DNA from: Diplocarpon mali | Lineage: Eukaryota; Ascomycota; Leotiomycetes; Helotiales; Drepanopezizaceae | NCBI GenBank assembly: GCA_024741835.1 | Contig: JAENRP010000241.1 | Coordinates: 1 to 64,000 of the forward strand | DNA length: 64,000 bases | Reading direction: 5' to 3' | Part shown: piece by piece, positions 1 to 9,269 of the stretch | How positions within the stretch are numbered: position 1 is the first letter of the stretch | How the letters are laid out: every line of letters begins with the position of its first letter | The notes under the pieces: model-generated | Database searches by the model: none | Told to the model about the DNA's origin: nothing | The model's input: the letters and a program-made list of their open reading frames with translations, nothing else | Made by a program: the position numbers and the translations under genes

Positions 1-30
1 TTTCAATATGGATTCAGCAGGAGGAGGCCA

Positions 31-404
31 TACAAAATATTAAGGAAATTGTAAAAGCAGCATTGCCAAGTATCTAGTGTGCACGGCCTAGAATTGTACA
101 TTATTTACCCATGGTACGAAGTATACATAGTCCATGGGGAAATAATTTGAGGTTTTCTGTCTGTGCGCTATACTAGAACTTTCTTTTGTGCAGGGGTTTC
201 GACAGGGGGTATTTGAAGCTTAGGAATCAATAACAGTTGAGATAATTAGAGATTTGATTAGGGAAATGCCAAATAGATGTAGAGCAGTGATTGACGCAAA
301 AGTTGGCTATATAAAATACTAAGGAATTCAATAAAAGCAGCATTGCTAAGAATCTAGTGTGCACAGACAGGGAACCTCAGATTATTACACCCTGTACGAA
401 GTAC
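31..404. repeat. Diverged direct repeat (two copies, about 95 bp)
   Basis: The stretch 31-123 recurs at 309-404. Both copies share the order AAAATA-TAAGGAA, AAAAGCAGCATTG, AATCTAGTGTGCAC-like and TACGAAGTA, with scattered substitutions. The spacing is about 278 bp. It looks like a decayed duplicated element; no ORF is associated. The family is unknown. Confidence 0.6.
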
Positions 405-558
405 AAGGTATGCTTACATAAGCCTTAATCTCCAATCCTTGTGTATTCTAACAGATTCATCCGTATCCAGGGTTGACACACAGTATCTGTCCCATCATCC
501 ACCGTCCTTCAACTTGCCTCTTCCCTCAGCCACTCCCGCCAAAGCCCAAGGTAAAAGA

Positions 559-618
559 ATGAAAGAACGAATGAACGAAAGAACGAAAGAACGAAAGAAT
601 GAAAAAAAAAAAAAAAAA
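559..618. repeat. GAAC/GAAT tetranucleotide tract followed by poly-A
   Basis: An imperfect GAAC/GAAT/GAAA tetranucleotide array runs directly into a run of about 18 A. The short ORFs crossing it are low-complexity artefacts of the repeat. Confidence 0.85.
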
Positions 619-2075
619 AGAGCTGCTTTTCCCCAAGCTGGCAGACACTGCCACCATCCCGGCCCATGCCCACGGCATTTCTTCCACCCCCCCCGCTCCA
701 AGCACAAGCATCAACATCTCTCCAGTCGGCAACTCCCGCGAGAACCTCGCTGCCCGCTGCGACCGCACGCTGCTCAGCTCGAATAAGCTCGGCGGAACGA
801 TCCTGCACTTCGATCTCCACCACACCGATTGATAAGACATGATCTTGGAGTTGCATGACGGTTTCAGCATTCCCGATGGTGCTCCATCAACATGTGCGGA
901 TCAGGAAAGTGCAGCAAGTGGCCAAGCAGAAGCTATCGTGAATCGCTGACCACCCCAGGTCCCCCATACGCGGAGAGCAACTCCCCAAGGTCAGCAACGT
1001 TATAGACGTCCCCCGGGCGTTGCTCGGGCTCGACGGTGTTTACTCTCCTGCCACTGACTCGCGACCCCGCTCCTCGCAGACTCGTTTCTTGATACTGTCT
1101 ACAGTCTCTCCGTCTCACCTTTATCTTCTGTAGGTAGTCATTGGTATCTGGCGTAGTACCGATTGCAAGGAAGAATGACTGCCTACCTCTTGAGAGGGCC
1201 TGACGCAGAGACGATCTGTTGCTTACAATCTCTGGTGGAGGGCAGCTCCATGCGTGAACAGCTCCCGCTTGTCTCGTCACCTGACCCTGGCCTTGCGTAC
1301 CAGTTCCGTGCTGGCCAGCACCCAAGCGAAAAATATCTGTTCTGGGGCACGTGACCTACCCACAAGTCACGTGACAGCATGGGTGCTTGGCGCGCCCAGG
1401 AGTACCGTAGAGCGAGGTTCCTGGTTCCCGGCACTGGCCAGACCAGACAGGATTCATACAACGTACCTTATTGGAATGTACTTGGAGAAGCATTTCTATG
1501 CACTACCCTTCCCCTGCGAAACCACCACTGTCCAATGCTGATAAAGCCAAGCTGCAATCTTGACGCCAATACCCCCTCCTCTCCAAGATCTCCGGGCGGC
1601 CAGGTCTTTCTCCATCACGAACTCAGAGGTGGGGTGTTATCCTCCGCGCGGAGAATGGGAAGCTCGTAGATGGTAGTTTGCAAGTCGCGGCGGAGGGTGG
1701 AGTGGGCGATGATCTAGCGTTTGATAGTCAGGGCACTGCGTATGTAGCTCCGAATCCGAATCCGAATCAGACTGTGGTGAAGGCTCTGAGTTTGGGGATG
1801 GCAGAGAGAGACGGGCACAGGGCGAGTTACCCGTGGGGTTATAGCTAGGGGAATGGTTGTCCCGGATGATCGGGGGGGGGGGATCTGCAAGACTTGTTAG
1901 GGTTAATGTTGGAGATATAAGAGAGAGGAAGCGTTAGGTGTTGGTATAGGCCAGAAGGGCTGGCTTAGACGGAGATTCTTTGTTGAAAAGCTCGAGTCAG
2001 TTGAGGCCACCCAACTGATTCAAGTTGAACACCCTCCCTACTCTGAGACTCCATACCTAACCTCACATCTGACCT
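619..2075. other. Gene-poor stretch, no supported gene
   Basis: I see no recognisable protein. Small ORFs on both strands are short and resemble no family I know. The stretch holds two CACGTG palindromes (1348-1353 and 1368-1373), a CCGAAT hexamer repeated three times near 1749-1768, and a poly-G run near 1871-1882. Confidence 0.5.
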
Positions 2076-2734
2076 CTACTCCCTAACGTCCCAACCGCCC
2101 TCAACCCTCCTCAAAAGCGGACACTCGAAAACCAATACCACCTTTCTAGCTCTCTCCTCCCCAAGAACGCCCTGCCACCTCCCACCCTGTCTCACCACAA
2201 CTCCACATCCCACGATCCCGCATCCTAGCCCCGCGAGGAAATTCCACGATGTCCCGAGAGTCGTGCCAGAGCTCGCTGCGTCGTCGACAATCATCGCCTT
2301 CTTGCCATGAAGAAGTGGCATTTGGTTTGGGTCCAGGAAGAGCCTCCTCTAGTCCGAGGGAGAGGTGATGGATGCGACAGCTGTGGAGAGCGTGTCGGTG
2401 ACCCGAATTCGCGTGAGTAGCCAAGGGACACGTAGCGTTAGGCGCGAGACGTTGGTGAATCTTCTTCTTAGATGGCTACGCGACCTTGCTGTGACCAAGG
2501 CGATGGGCGACGAGAGGAGCGAGGCTCACCCCAAGTGTTGGACGCCCGATGATTGCGTCTGGTTTGAAGGAGCGCACAGAGTCGGGATAGAAGACCTCCG
2601 AGTTGGCCTATCACCTGGATAGCGGCCTGGTCAGTGATCAGCGACGCCACGACCTCTTCGGTGTTGAGTGCTCGAACTGATGATTTGAGGATCCGGGAGT
2701 CTGGCATACGAGCGGGGCAACGTTCCAGCAGCAT
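2076..2734 (-). pseudogene. Broken phosphoribosyltransferase-domain gene
   Basis: Pieces of one fungal purine-type phosphoribosyltransferase lie in order across three frames. The N-terminal part (from 2734) contains LNTEEVVASLITDQAAIQV. A middle part contains FKPDAIIGRPTLGVSLAPLV and ends at a TAG. A SLGYSREF block follows, then a block reading TSPSD, a TAG, and FLDPNQMPLLHGKK. The C-terminal part (2076-2321) carries the PRPP-binding loop MIVDDAASSGTTL and runs to a normal stop. At least two frameshifts and two in-frame TAG codons interrupt it. An unrecognised intron could explain one break (the insertion after GHSK), but not the stop just before FLDPNQ or the shift before FKPD. The family normally transfers phosphoribosyl groups to or from purine bases; this copy is probably inactive. 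Sequencing error is the alternative explanation. Confidence 0.7.
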
Positions 2735-3591
2735 TGTTGATGTTAGAGTATACCAGGATTGTGCTGATGTAATCGTACCTTGTGTATAGCTCTTGCAGCT
2801 CCATAGAACTCTGAATCTACACCTTTCAGATTCTATCAGTTGATAGCACAGAAACGTGGTATCCGACGGCGAAGACGCACGTATCCATCTAAGCCCTCAA
2901 GTGAGAGCGCCTTGATGAGCTTTCTACGACCCGAATCCCACAGCGCAAATTGGCACGCATTCGAGATGCCCACAATCGCTCTACATCGGCTGTGCTGATC
3001 GCTTACGCAGGGGAGGGTACCGCCTGCTCGCGTAGGCACCTGACCCCGGACGTGTCTCGGTATATTTGCCCATACCATTTGACTCGAGTAGAGAAGTACA
3101 GCGACTCTCATTTTCGAATCTTCACAATAGAAACCTCGGATCTTCCGTACATCTGCTTCGACGCCCTCGCTTTTCTTCGTCGTACGGTGACTATTGCCCG
3201 AGCTCCATTACTGCAGTCATGGCCTCGGAATCCTTGTTTGCTCCATCGACACCGCCGACGTTGATCTGTGGAGCTTTGTATTCGAAGGAAAGAGGTCTCA
3301 TCCTGTAGGTTCCGTACCGGTATCGATATCCACGTGAATGAAGTCGAGTAAATAGGTCAAAATGCATGTATTCTAAAGTCTATCAAGTCTCCCTTTCTAT
3401 ACTAGGCCGAGATAGTACCTTTAGACCTCTGAATCACCTCCCCTCTTATATTCCTCCAAGCCTACTACGAGCATACTACCCAGGTCCTCGGATTATAAGA
3501 CCTTCGCTCTAGGAATCTGCGTACCAACACATCCCGATAGTAAGGTAAGTGGCCCTCCTCAGCCAGAATCAGTGCTCACACTTCACTTCCC
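2735..3591. other. No supported gene; may hold a lost first exon
   Basis: No recognisable coding sequence. The acyl-CoA-ligase remnant that begins at about 3592 lacks the first roughly 30 residues of its family, so a first exon may lie decayed in 3400-3580, but I cannot identify it. Confidence 0.4.
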
Positions 3592-5580
3592 GTGGTCTAC
3601 GTCGACGCGGAGACAGCACGGCAGTCCACGTTTCAGGATGTCAGAGAAACAGCAGCCGCCTTTGGGCACGCCCTTCGTTCCAGGTGGAATTGGAAAAAAA
3701 GGACATGTCGTTGGATTTTTCTCGCCGAACTGCGTAGACACGCCGGCTTTGACTTTCGGGGCCTTGTGGGCTGGTGTATGTATCGGGGAAGCCCGTTATT
3801 TCCTACGTCTGGACGTCTCTGTTCATTCTGGAGTTATGTCTTTCCTCTTTCTCGAACTGCTTGATTCTGCGCGTGCTGACTCCCCGGCTATATAGGGTGT
3901 AGTCTCACCAGCCAACCCAGCGTATTCGGTGAAGGAAGTGGCATTTCAACGCAAGGATTCTGGATCCAAGGCATTGATCACTCAAGCCTCGTGCCTCCAG
4001 ACAGCTGTCGAGGCTGCGAAAGGAGCTGGTTTGCCACGGGACCGCATCTTGCTGATGGGCGACGTGAAATATGGCGGTGTTGTGCATCTCCAGCACTCCA
4101 TTGCGTCCGCAAAGTCGGCGCACCGCTCACCCCGCTATGTCTCACAGGTCAACGATCTTAGCTTTCTCTTCTACGTATGTGCCAACGCTCACCCATTCCT
4201 TCTGATACCCTGAGATTGTAGCCTCCAGGAAACCTCCTGAGAGCTGAAAATCCGAAGATAAACCCTTGATGCCGAAATATCTTAATACCAAAGGCTAGCT
4301 TTCACCAAATCCTCTGGAACTACCGGTCTTCCAAGGGGCATTGTGTTGACACAGCGAAATATTGTCTCCAACACGTTGATGACTTATGTAGGGTCTCCAG
4401 AAATAACAGCTGACGGGGTCCTCATCGCAGTCCTCCCCTGATTCCACATCTACGGTACCCAGACTCCCAACGCCTCGGGTGAGTTACAAAAACTAACATT
4501 CTCTCAGGCCGCGCACTCCTCGTGATCCAATCCCGCCACCGAGGCGCCAAAGTCACAGTCCTCCCGGCTTTCAAGCCCGAGACGTTCCTGAATGCCACCC
4601 AAGCCCACAAGATAACATTCGCATACCTCGTCCCGCCCATCATCTTGTCCCTTGGCAAATCCCCTTATGTCGCTTCCTACGACCTCAGCAGTCTGAAAAT
4701 CATTGCTTCCGCGGCCGCACCCCTAACGCTCGGCCTCATCCAGTCCGTGTCTCAGGGGATCAAGATCCCCATCAAGCAAGCGTGGGGGATGAGCGAAGCG
4801 AGCCCTGTCGTGACGACGATGCTCGCGGGAGATTGGCAGAAAGCCATCGGGAGTGTCGAAAGGGCCCTGCCAAACCAATCCATCAAGATCGTCTCCGAAG
4901 CCGGCGACGTCCTGCCGCCTGGCAAGGATGGAGAGATATGGGTTCGAGGTCCCAATATCTTCCCGGCTTATACAAACGACCCCACTGCGACAGCGGACTG
5001 CACGACAGACGGCGGGCTCATGAGAATGGGTGATATCGGGCACATATCACAACAGAAGGACACGTCTACATCCCCGACCGAAGGGGCTCATCAAGTACAA
5101 AGGCCTCCAGGTCGCCCCTACTGATCTGGCGGGCATGCTGGTGGCCCGCGAGACGGTAGGCGACGCGTGTGTACTACGAGTGCGGCAAGTGCCGGGGCAG
5201 TAGCCGACCCGTCTGTTTGCATGGATGGCCTCGGTGGCATCCCCCCTCTCGGACTCGCTTGCAAGTCACCAGACGAAGAGACTGGGCCTTGGGCTGACAT
5301 CCCGCTCTCCCTAGGCCCGCCGAGCAAGCGACCGAAGCTCCGCGGGTCTACGTGGTCAAGAGGTCCACTGGCTGCTGAGAAGGGAGTGGAGGACGAGGTG
5401 CTGAAGAGGCAGATTCGAGCGTGGATTCATGCCAAGGGTGCGCATCAGAAGAAGTCGAGGGGAGGGCTAGTGCGTGCGGTGAAGACTCCGAAATCAGCGG
5501 CGGGCAAGATTCTGAGAAGGGTTTCGAGGGATAGGGTGGAGGCTGAGGGGGAGGGCAAGACTGTCAGAGCGAAGTTGTAG
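3592..5580 (+). pseudogene. Broken 4-coumarate-CoA-ligase-like acyl-CoA synthetase
   Basis: Fragments of an ANL-superfamily adenylate-forming enzyme follow in order. They are an N-terminal block (VYVDAETARQS), the NCVDTPALTFGALWAG block, and VVSPANPAYSVKEV after a clean intron (3776-3895). The P-loop-like SSGTTGLPRG lies near 4311-4340, FHIYG follows, and a second intron is at 4455-4507. Then come the long central domain (4522-5040) and the C-terminal KSAAGKILRR block with the catalytic lysine. The protein ends in AKL, a PTS1-type peroxisomal signal. Breaks seen: a one-base shift at an A-run near 3697-3703, a TGA where LPFFHIYG or similar is expected (near 4439), scrambled sequence at 4215-4300, and two shifts around 5050-5090. 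The intact family activates aromatic or fatty acids to CoA thioesters. With this many lesions the copy is probably dead. Confidence 0.75.
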
Positions 5581-5780
5581 GGCTTGGCACAGGATCGGGC
5601 AAACCCTCATTTTCGCTTAATCGCTGCTTGTATATACTCGGTTGGGAGGGGTGACTCTTCCCTCAAGGCGCAATGAGATGCCCGTTTTGAGGTATACTCG
5701 CATTATCGAATACGGTTCATTGGATGCCCCGTGACCAGTGACCAACTTATCTACATGGAAACGACCATCCATCTATTACC

Positions 5781-7774
5781 TCATGTAACTGTGGCATACC
5801 ACTTGATCTGCTGTCCCACCAGAGTCTGAACCGGCGACACATTTCCATTGGCGCCCCTAAAGCTGACCTGGTTAGTTCCAATCGCAAAAAGCGTGTGGCT
5901 CTCTTGCGCATCTAGCTTCTCACCCGCGAAACCATGCCCACTACCGCTACTCTCAATCAAGGTGCACAGCGGCGTGATACTGGCAGTCACGATCGCCAAG
6001 CCTAGATGATCTCCCTTGGTCACTTGCTTGCCGACCGATATTCGAGTCACCTGGAGGGCCTGCGCAGTATTTCGAGGAGCAAGTTGGAACGTCGCCAAGG
6101 TCTCCCACACAAAATGCGGAGCGACAAGAGCGCTTTTGCTGCTGTATCTGAAGACCGTAAAGGTGGTGTTCGCGCTCGGCAGATCTCCGGCTATGTTGAC
6201 TCCGACTTCGGTTAAATTGCCACTTTTGGAGGACGTCCAGGTTTGGTAGAGCTGGTAGTAGGGCAGGTTGCAGGAGACGGAGTACGAGCCTGATTCTCCC
6301 GAGCCATCGGTAGCTGAGACTGCTCGGCCGGTTGCGGCGCGTGGCACGCCGCTACCTGGGATGAGGGATACGGTCACGGATCTGGAGAGAGTGCAGTCCA
6401 GGTCTTTGAGAGAGCCGTCGGGATTGAATTGCAAGAGTTGAAATTGATGTCCGTGAGCTGCTGTGCGGGCTGTGGAAGAACAAGAATTCAGCATGGAATA
6501 CCTAGGAGACATCCAGATGACTAATATGATTCGGTACATGCCAACCATTTTTAGGAAAACAGATTGGAAGGGGACATTATATCTCGGGATGTACTCACTT
6601 CCTAAAAGAGGAGCCGTGCGAAAAAGATCTGCCACATGCAGATACGAAGTTGCGCCACCGTTCGGAGACGGAAGAGTGAGTACTCCTGTTGTTTGGCCGC
6701 CACACGTATCCGCGCTGATGATTTGACGCTCCCAGGGCCCAGATATCTTCTTGGAGCGATAGACGACGAGGGAGGTTCCAGTGCAGAAGCCGCAGGTGTT
6801 TGATGCCGTGATGTAGAAATAGTCACCCCGCTTGAAAATATCTGGTGATTCAGCCTCGTAGTCAATTAGATCACTGTTGCTGATTACATGGTATGCTGGA
6901 CCAGTTGTGTTACGCATGTCGGGCGTGAGTCGTTGGATGTAGATACTTTGGTTGAAGGGTGGCCAGATGGAGGCACCGATTGTGGTAAGGTCGATAAGTG
7001 AGTATGCAATATATCCTGTGCCGCTGATGACATGAACGCTGAAGTCGCCAGCTGTGAAGGGACCAGTAGGTTGGAAGCCAACCAGGGCTCGAGTTGGATT
7101 CTGAACGAAACCTCCGGTTGGGCTGCTGGATGTGAAAATAGCGTAGCCAGGGGAGTGTGCGTTAACCCAAAGAACATAATCGTCGTTTGCAGCGCTGTAG
7201 ATGATGTGTGGCCTTCCACAGTTACCGGAAAGCTGGCCACCGCAAAGAGCTTTGATTTGGGTCGTGCTGGGGTCGAACAGAAGACCGTTGTAGTGCCAAG
7301 TGTTGAGATCGGTAGACGAGTATGTTGCGACTCCGCAGAATGCCTCTCCACAGCCAAATGTTAGGCCGTACCAGACATACGCACTTCCGAGGAAATCGAT
7401 CTTGCCACCTGCGTGGAGGCGTATCAGCATTTAGACTTTAGAGGAACATGTTGAGCAAAACGTTGGAGGTTGGATGTTTCCCGAGGCAGACAGACACGCC
7501 CCTTGATAAGGTCCAAGCAAGGCATCTCATGGGCTGCCGAGGGAATAAATTTCACCTTGGCACCTTGGGAGATCAAGTACCAGCAGGAGGTAAGAAGGTT
7601 CACGAGAATGCCAGCTAGCCACAACGTACTTGTCAAGTCAATAGCATTGCCGTCTGTATCGAATTTGTACTGAACGCTGTTTACCAAAGTGGTGGAGACG
7701 GACGAAGCAGCAGATATGACGGAGAGGAAGGAAGGCAGTAGCCGAAGAGCTCGCTTGATATATAGGTTGGCCAT
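5781..7774 (-). CDS. Secreted GH43-family glycoside hydrolase
   Basis: Three exons: 7774-7630, 7408-6599 and 6469-5781, giving 547 residues. The introns (221 and 129 nt) both have GT-AG ends. Exon 1 supplies a hydrophobic signal peptide (residues 1 to about 24), and the mature protein begins near VQYKFDTDGNAIDLTSG. The family's five-bladed propeller follows: KIDFLGSAYVWYG, CGRPHIIYSAANDDYVLWVN, and the AESPDIFKRGDYFYITAS block whose Glu is the expected general acid of GH43. A serine-rich C-terminal beta domain occupies roughly the last 170 residues. The family cleaves arabinose-, xylose- or galactose-containing plant polysaccharides; the layout is closest to the exo-beta-1,3-galactanase-like branch, but I infer that only from motif style. 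It is an extracellular enzyme, so plant cell-wall turnover is likely. The ATG at 7774 is well placed before the signal peptide. Confidence 0.88.
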
Positions 7775-7841
7775 CTTGGAGCCGCAAGGTTCCGCGTGAA
7801 GGGCAGACTGGACAAGTAGAAAGAGTTTGCGTTGATCAAGA

Positions 7842-7861
7842 GACCGACCGACCGACCGACG
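7842..7861. repeat. GACC tetranucleotide microsatellite
   Basis: About five perfect GACC units lie in the 5' flank of the GH43 gene, between its ATG and the TATA-like element, so probably in the leader or proximal promoter. Confidence 0.9.
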
Positions 7862-7910
7862 CGCATGCCGCAGAAAAGAGAGGAATCATACTCGAGGTAC
7901 CTACCGCAAG

Positions 7911-7919
7911 GTATATATA
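7911..7919 (-). promoter_or_regulatory. Possible TATA box of the GH43 gene
   Basis: A TATATATA-type stretch lies about 137 bp upstream of the GH43 ATG on the same strand. The position suits a fungal core promoter; there is no other evidence. Confidence 0.35.
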
Positions 7920-8131
7920 GGGACTTGGGTCGAGATTGAAAGCTACTTTTGCTTACCTTAGCTTTACCTAGATAGGTAGATGAGGTAAGCTCGCTAGGCC
8001 AGACCGGGCACTAATAAAGTCCCCGCGTCTCCAAGTCCCGTGCCGCTCTTTTCGACTTCGAGTTGTCCCACCGTTCTACTGTCTACCTTGTATGCGGCGC
8101 CGGCATCTGTGGGGAAGTCACCGCCAATGGA

Positions 8132-8158
8132 AAGCGGGGAAGCGGGGAAGCGGGGAAG
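8132..8158. repeat. Octamer tandem repeat (AAGCGGGG)
   Basis: Just over three copies of an AAGCGGGG unit sit in an intergenic stretch. 7920-8814 holds nothing else I can support apart from a CACGTG palindrome at 8648-8653. Confidence 0.85.
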
Positions 8159-8814
8159 TTTTGGAGGTGGACGTCTGCCGAACGGTACCATAAGGTGCGC
8201 TCGCAAGTCATGAGTATGTGGACGGACGGAGGATTTAGATAGTTGTCGGAGTGGACGGCCGTATGAGCACAGCAGCTGATGAGCTCCAGCTTGGCTTGTG
8301 CAGCTGTGCTGTGATCACGCGCCTGGCTGTGATGGTGGACGGGTTTTCTTCCCTTCTGCGAAATCGTGCCTTACCTGGCGAGGCGCCCAAGAGCAAACAC
8401 AGGAATGACAAGAAGAAAATAAACAGCGTGGGGATGAGTTCGAAAGCACCCCCGCCTCCAAGCGCCGTTGCCAAGCCCGTGGAGTTGGAAGCGAGAGCGT
8501 GCCTCTTCTTCTACTTCAGCAATCGATCCTTAGCAGTCTGATCAACGTTCCTGATAGCTCAACACCTTGCAAATTCAGAGCTAGATGCAACGTAAGCAAT
8601 CAGTGGCCAGCAGTCCCCCGGGCGAGATGAAAATAAAATATAGGTATCACGTGACCTATCCTTCCCCCACAACCTGTCAGCCCAGGAACACACGAGGGCA
8701 AAGCTTATTTTGAGCCTCATCGCTATCATGGGAGAGCAGAGTGTGAAAGGAGATCATTGGAAAAACATGCTTTGATGATCTTGTTGCCATATCTCGGACA
8801 GAGTTCAAGCGTGC

Positions 8815-9107
8815 CTAGATGGCGAGAACGGGTCGCTGGCGTTGAGTAGGAGACTCCCGATCCTCGAGGAAGCCGTTGACGAGTTTGAACGGACTCGTTC
8901 CATATGTCGTTCTTCCTCTTCTATTATCCTGACGTTTAAATCGCTTGTAGTTTTGGAGCTGGTGCGGGTTGAGTGGGCGCTCACTAGCGGCTTGGCGGTC
9001 AACTAGCTTCTCGCGCTGGATCATGATGCCTCTTCTTCTGCCATCTCATCCATCAACTTCAACTCGTCGACTGGGTCTTCATTCTTTTTCGCCAGCCCTC
9101 GCTTCAT
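8815..9107 (-). CDS. Two tiny ORFs with an ATGA stop/start overlap, unknown function
   Basis: A 28-codon ORF begins at 9107 (MKRGLAKKNEDPVDELKLM) and stops with a TGA at 9021-9023. The next ATG (9022-9024) overlaps it and opens a 69-residue ORF ending at 8815. The second peptide is very basic and contains NPHQLQNYKRFKRQDNRRG. Both have balanced, protein-like composition, and the first ends in an acidic helix-like segment. They could be one small gene with a one-base frameshift, a translationally coupled pair, or the last exon of a decayed gene. They lie head-to-head with the AAA-ATPase gene, 162 bp from its ATG. I do not recognise a family. Confidence 0.35.
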
Positions 9108-9269
9108 ACTGGCAGATGCGTTACAGCCTAACGAAAAATAATCCTGCTAATATCTTCGCATCGCGCCTTCATGTCTGAACAGACCAGGGACTTCGAAGCA
9201 GCACGTTGTCTCGAGACATAATTTCGACTGTCGCATCCCTCCCGAGTCGCATCCCGACGCGCTATAGCC

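Noticed and set aside
1897..1908. A TTAGGG word, considered as a telomere-like repeat
   Set aside because: A single copy only, without an array.
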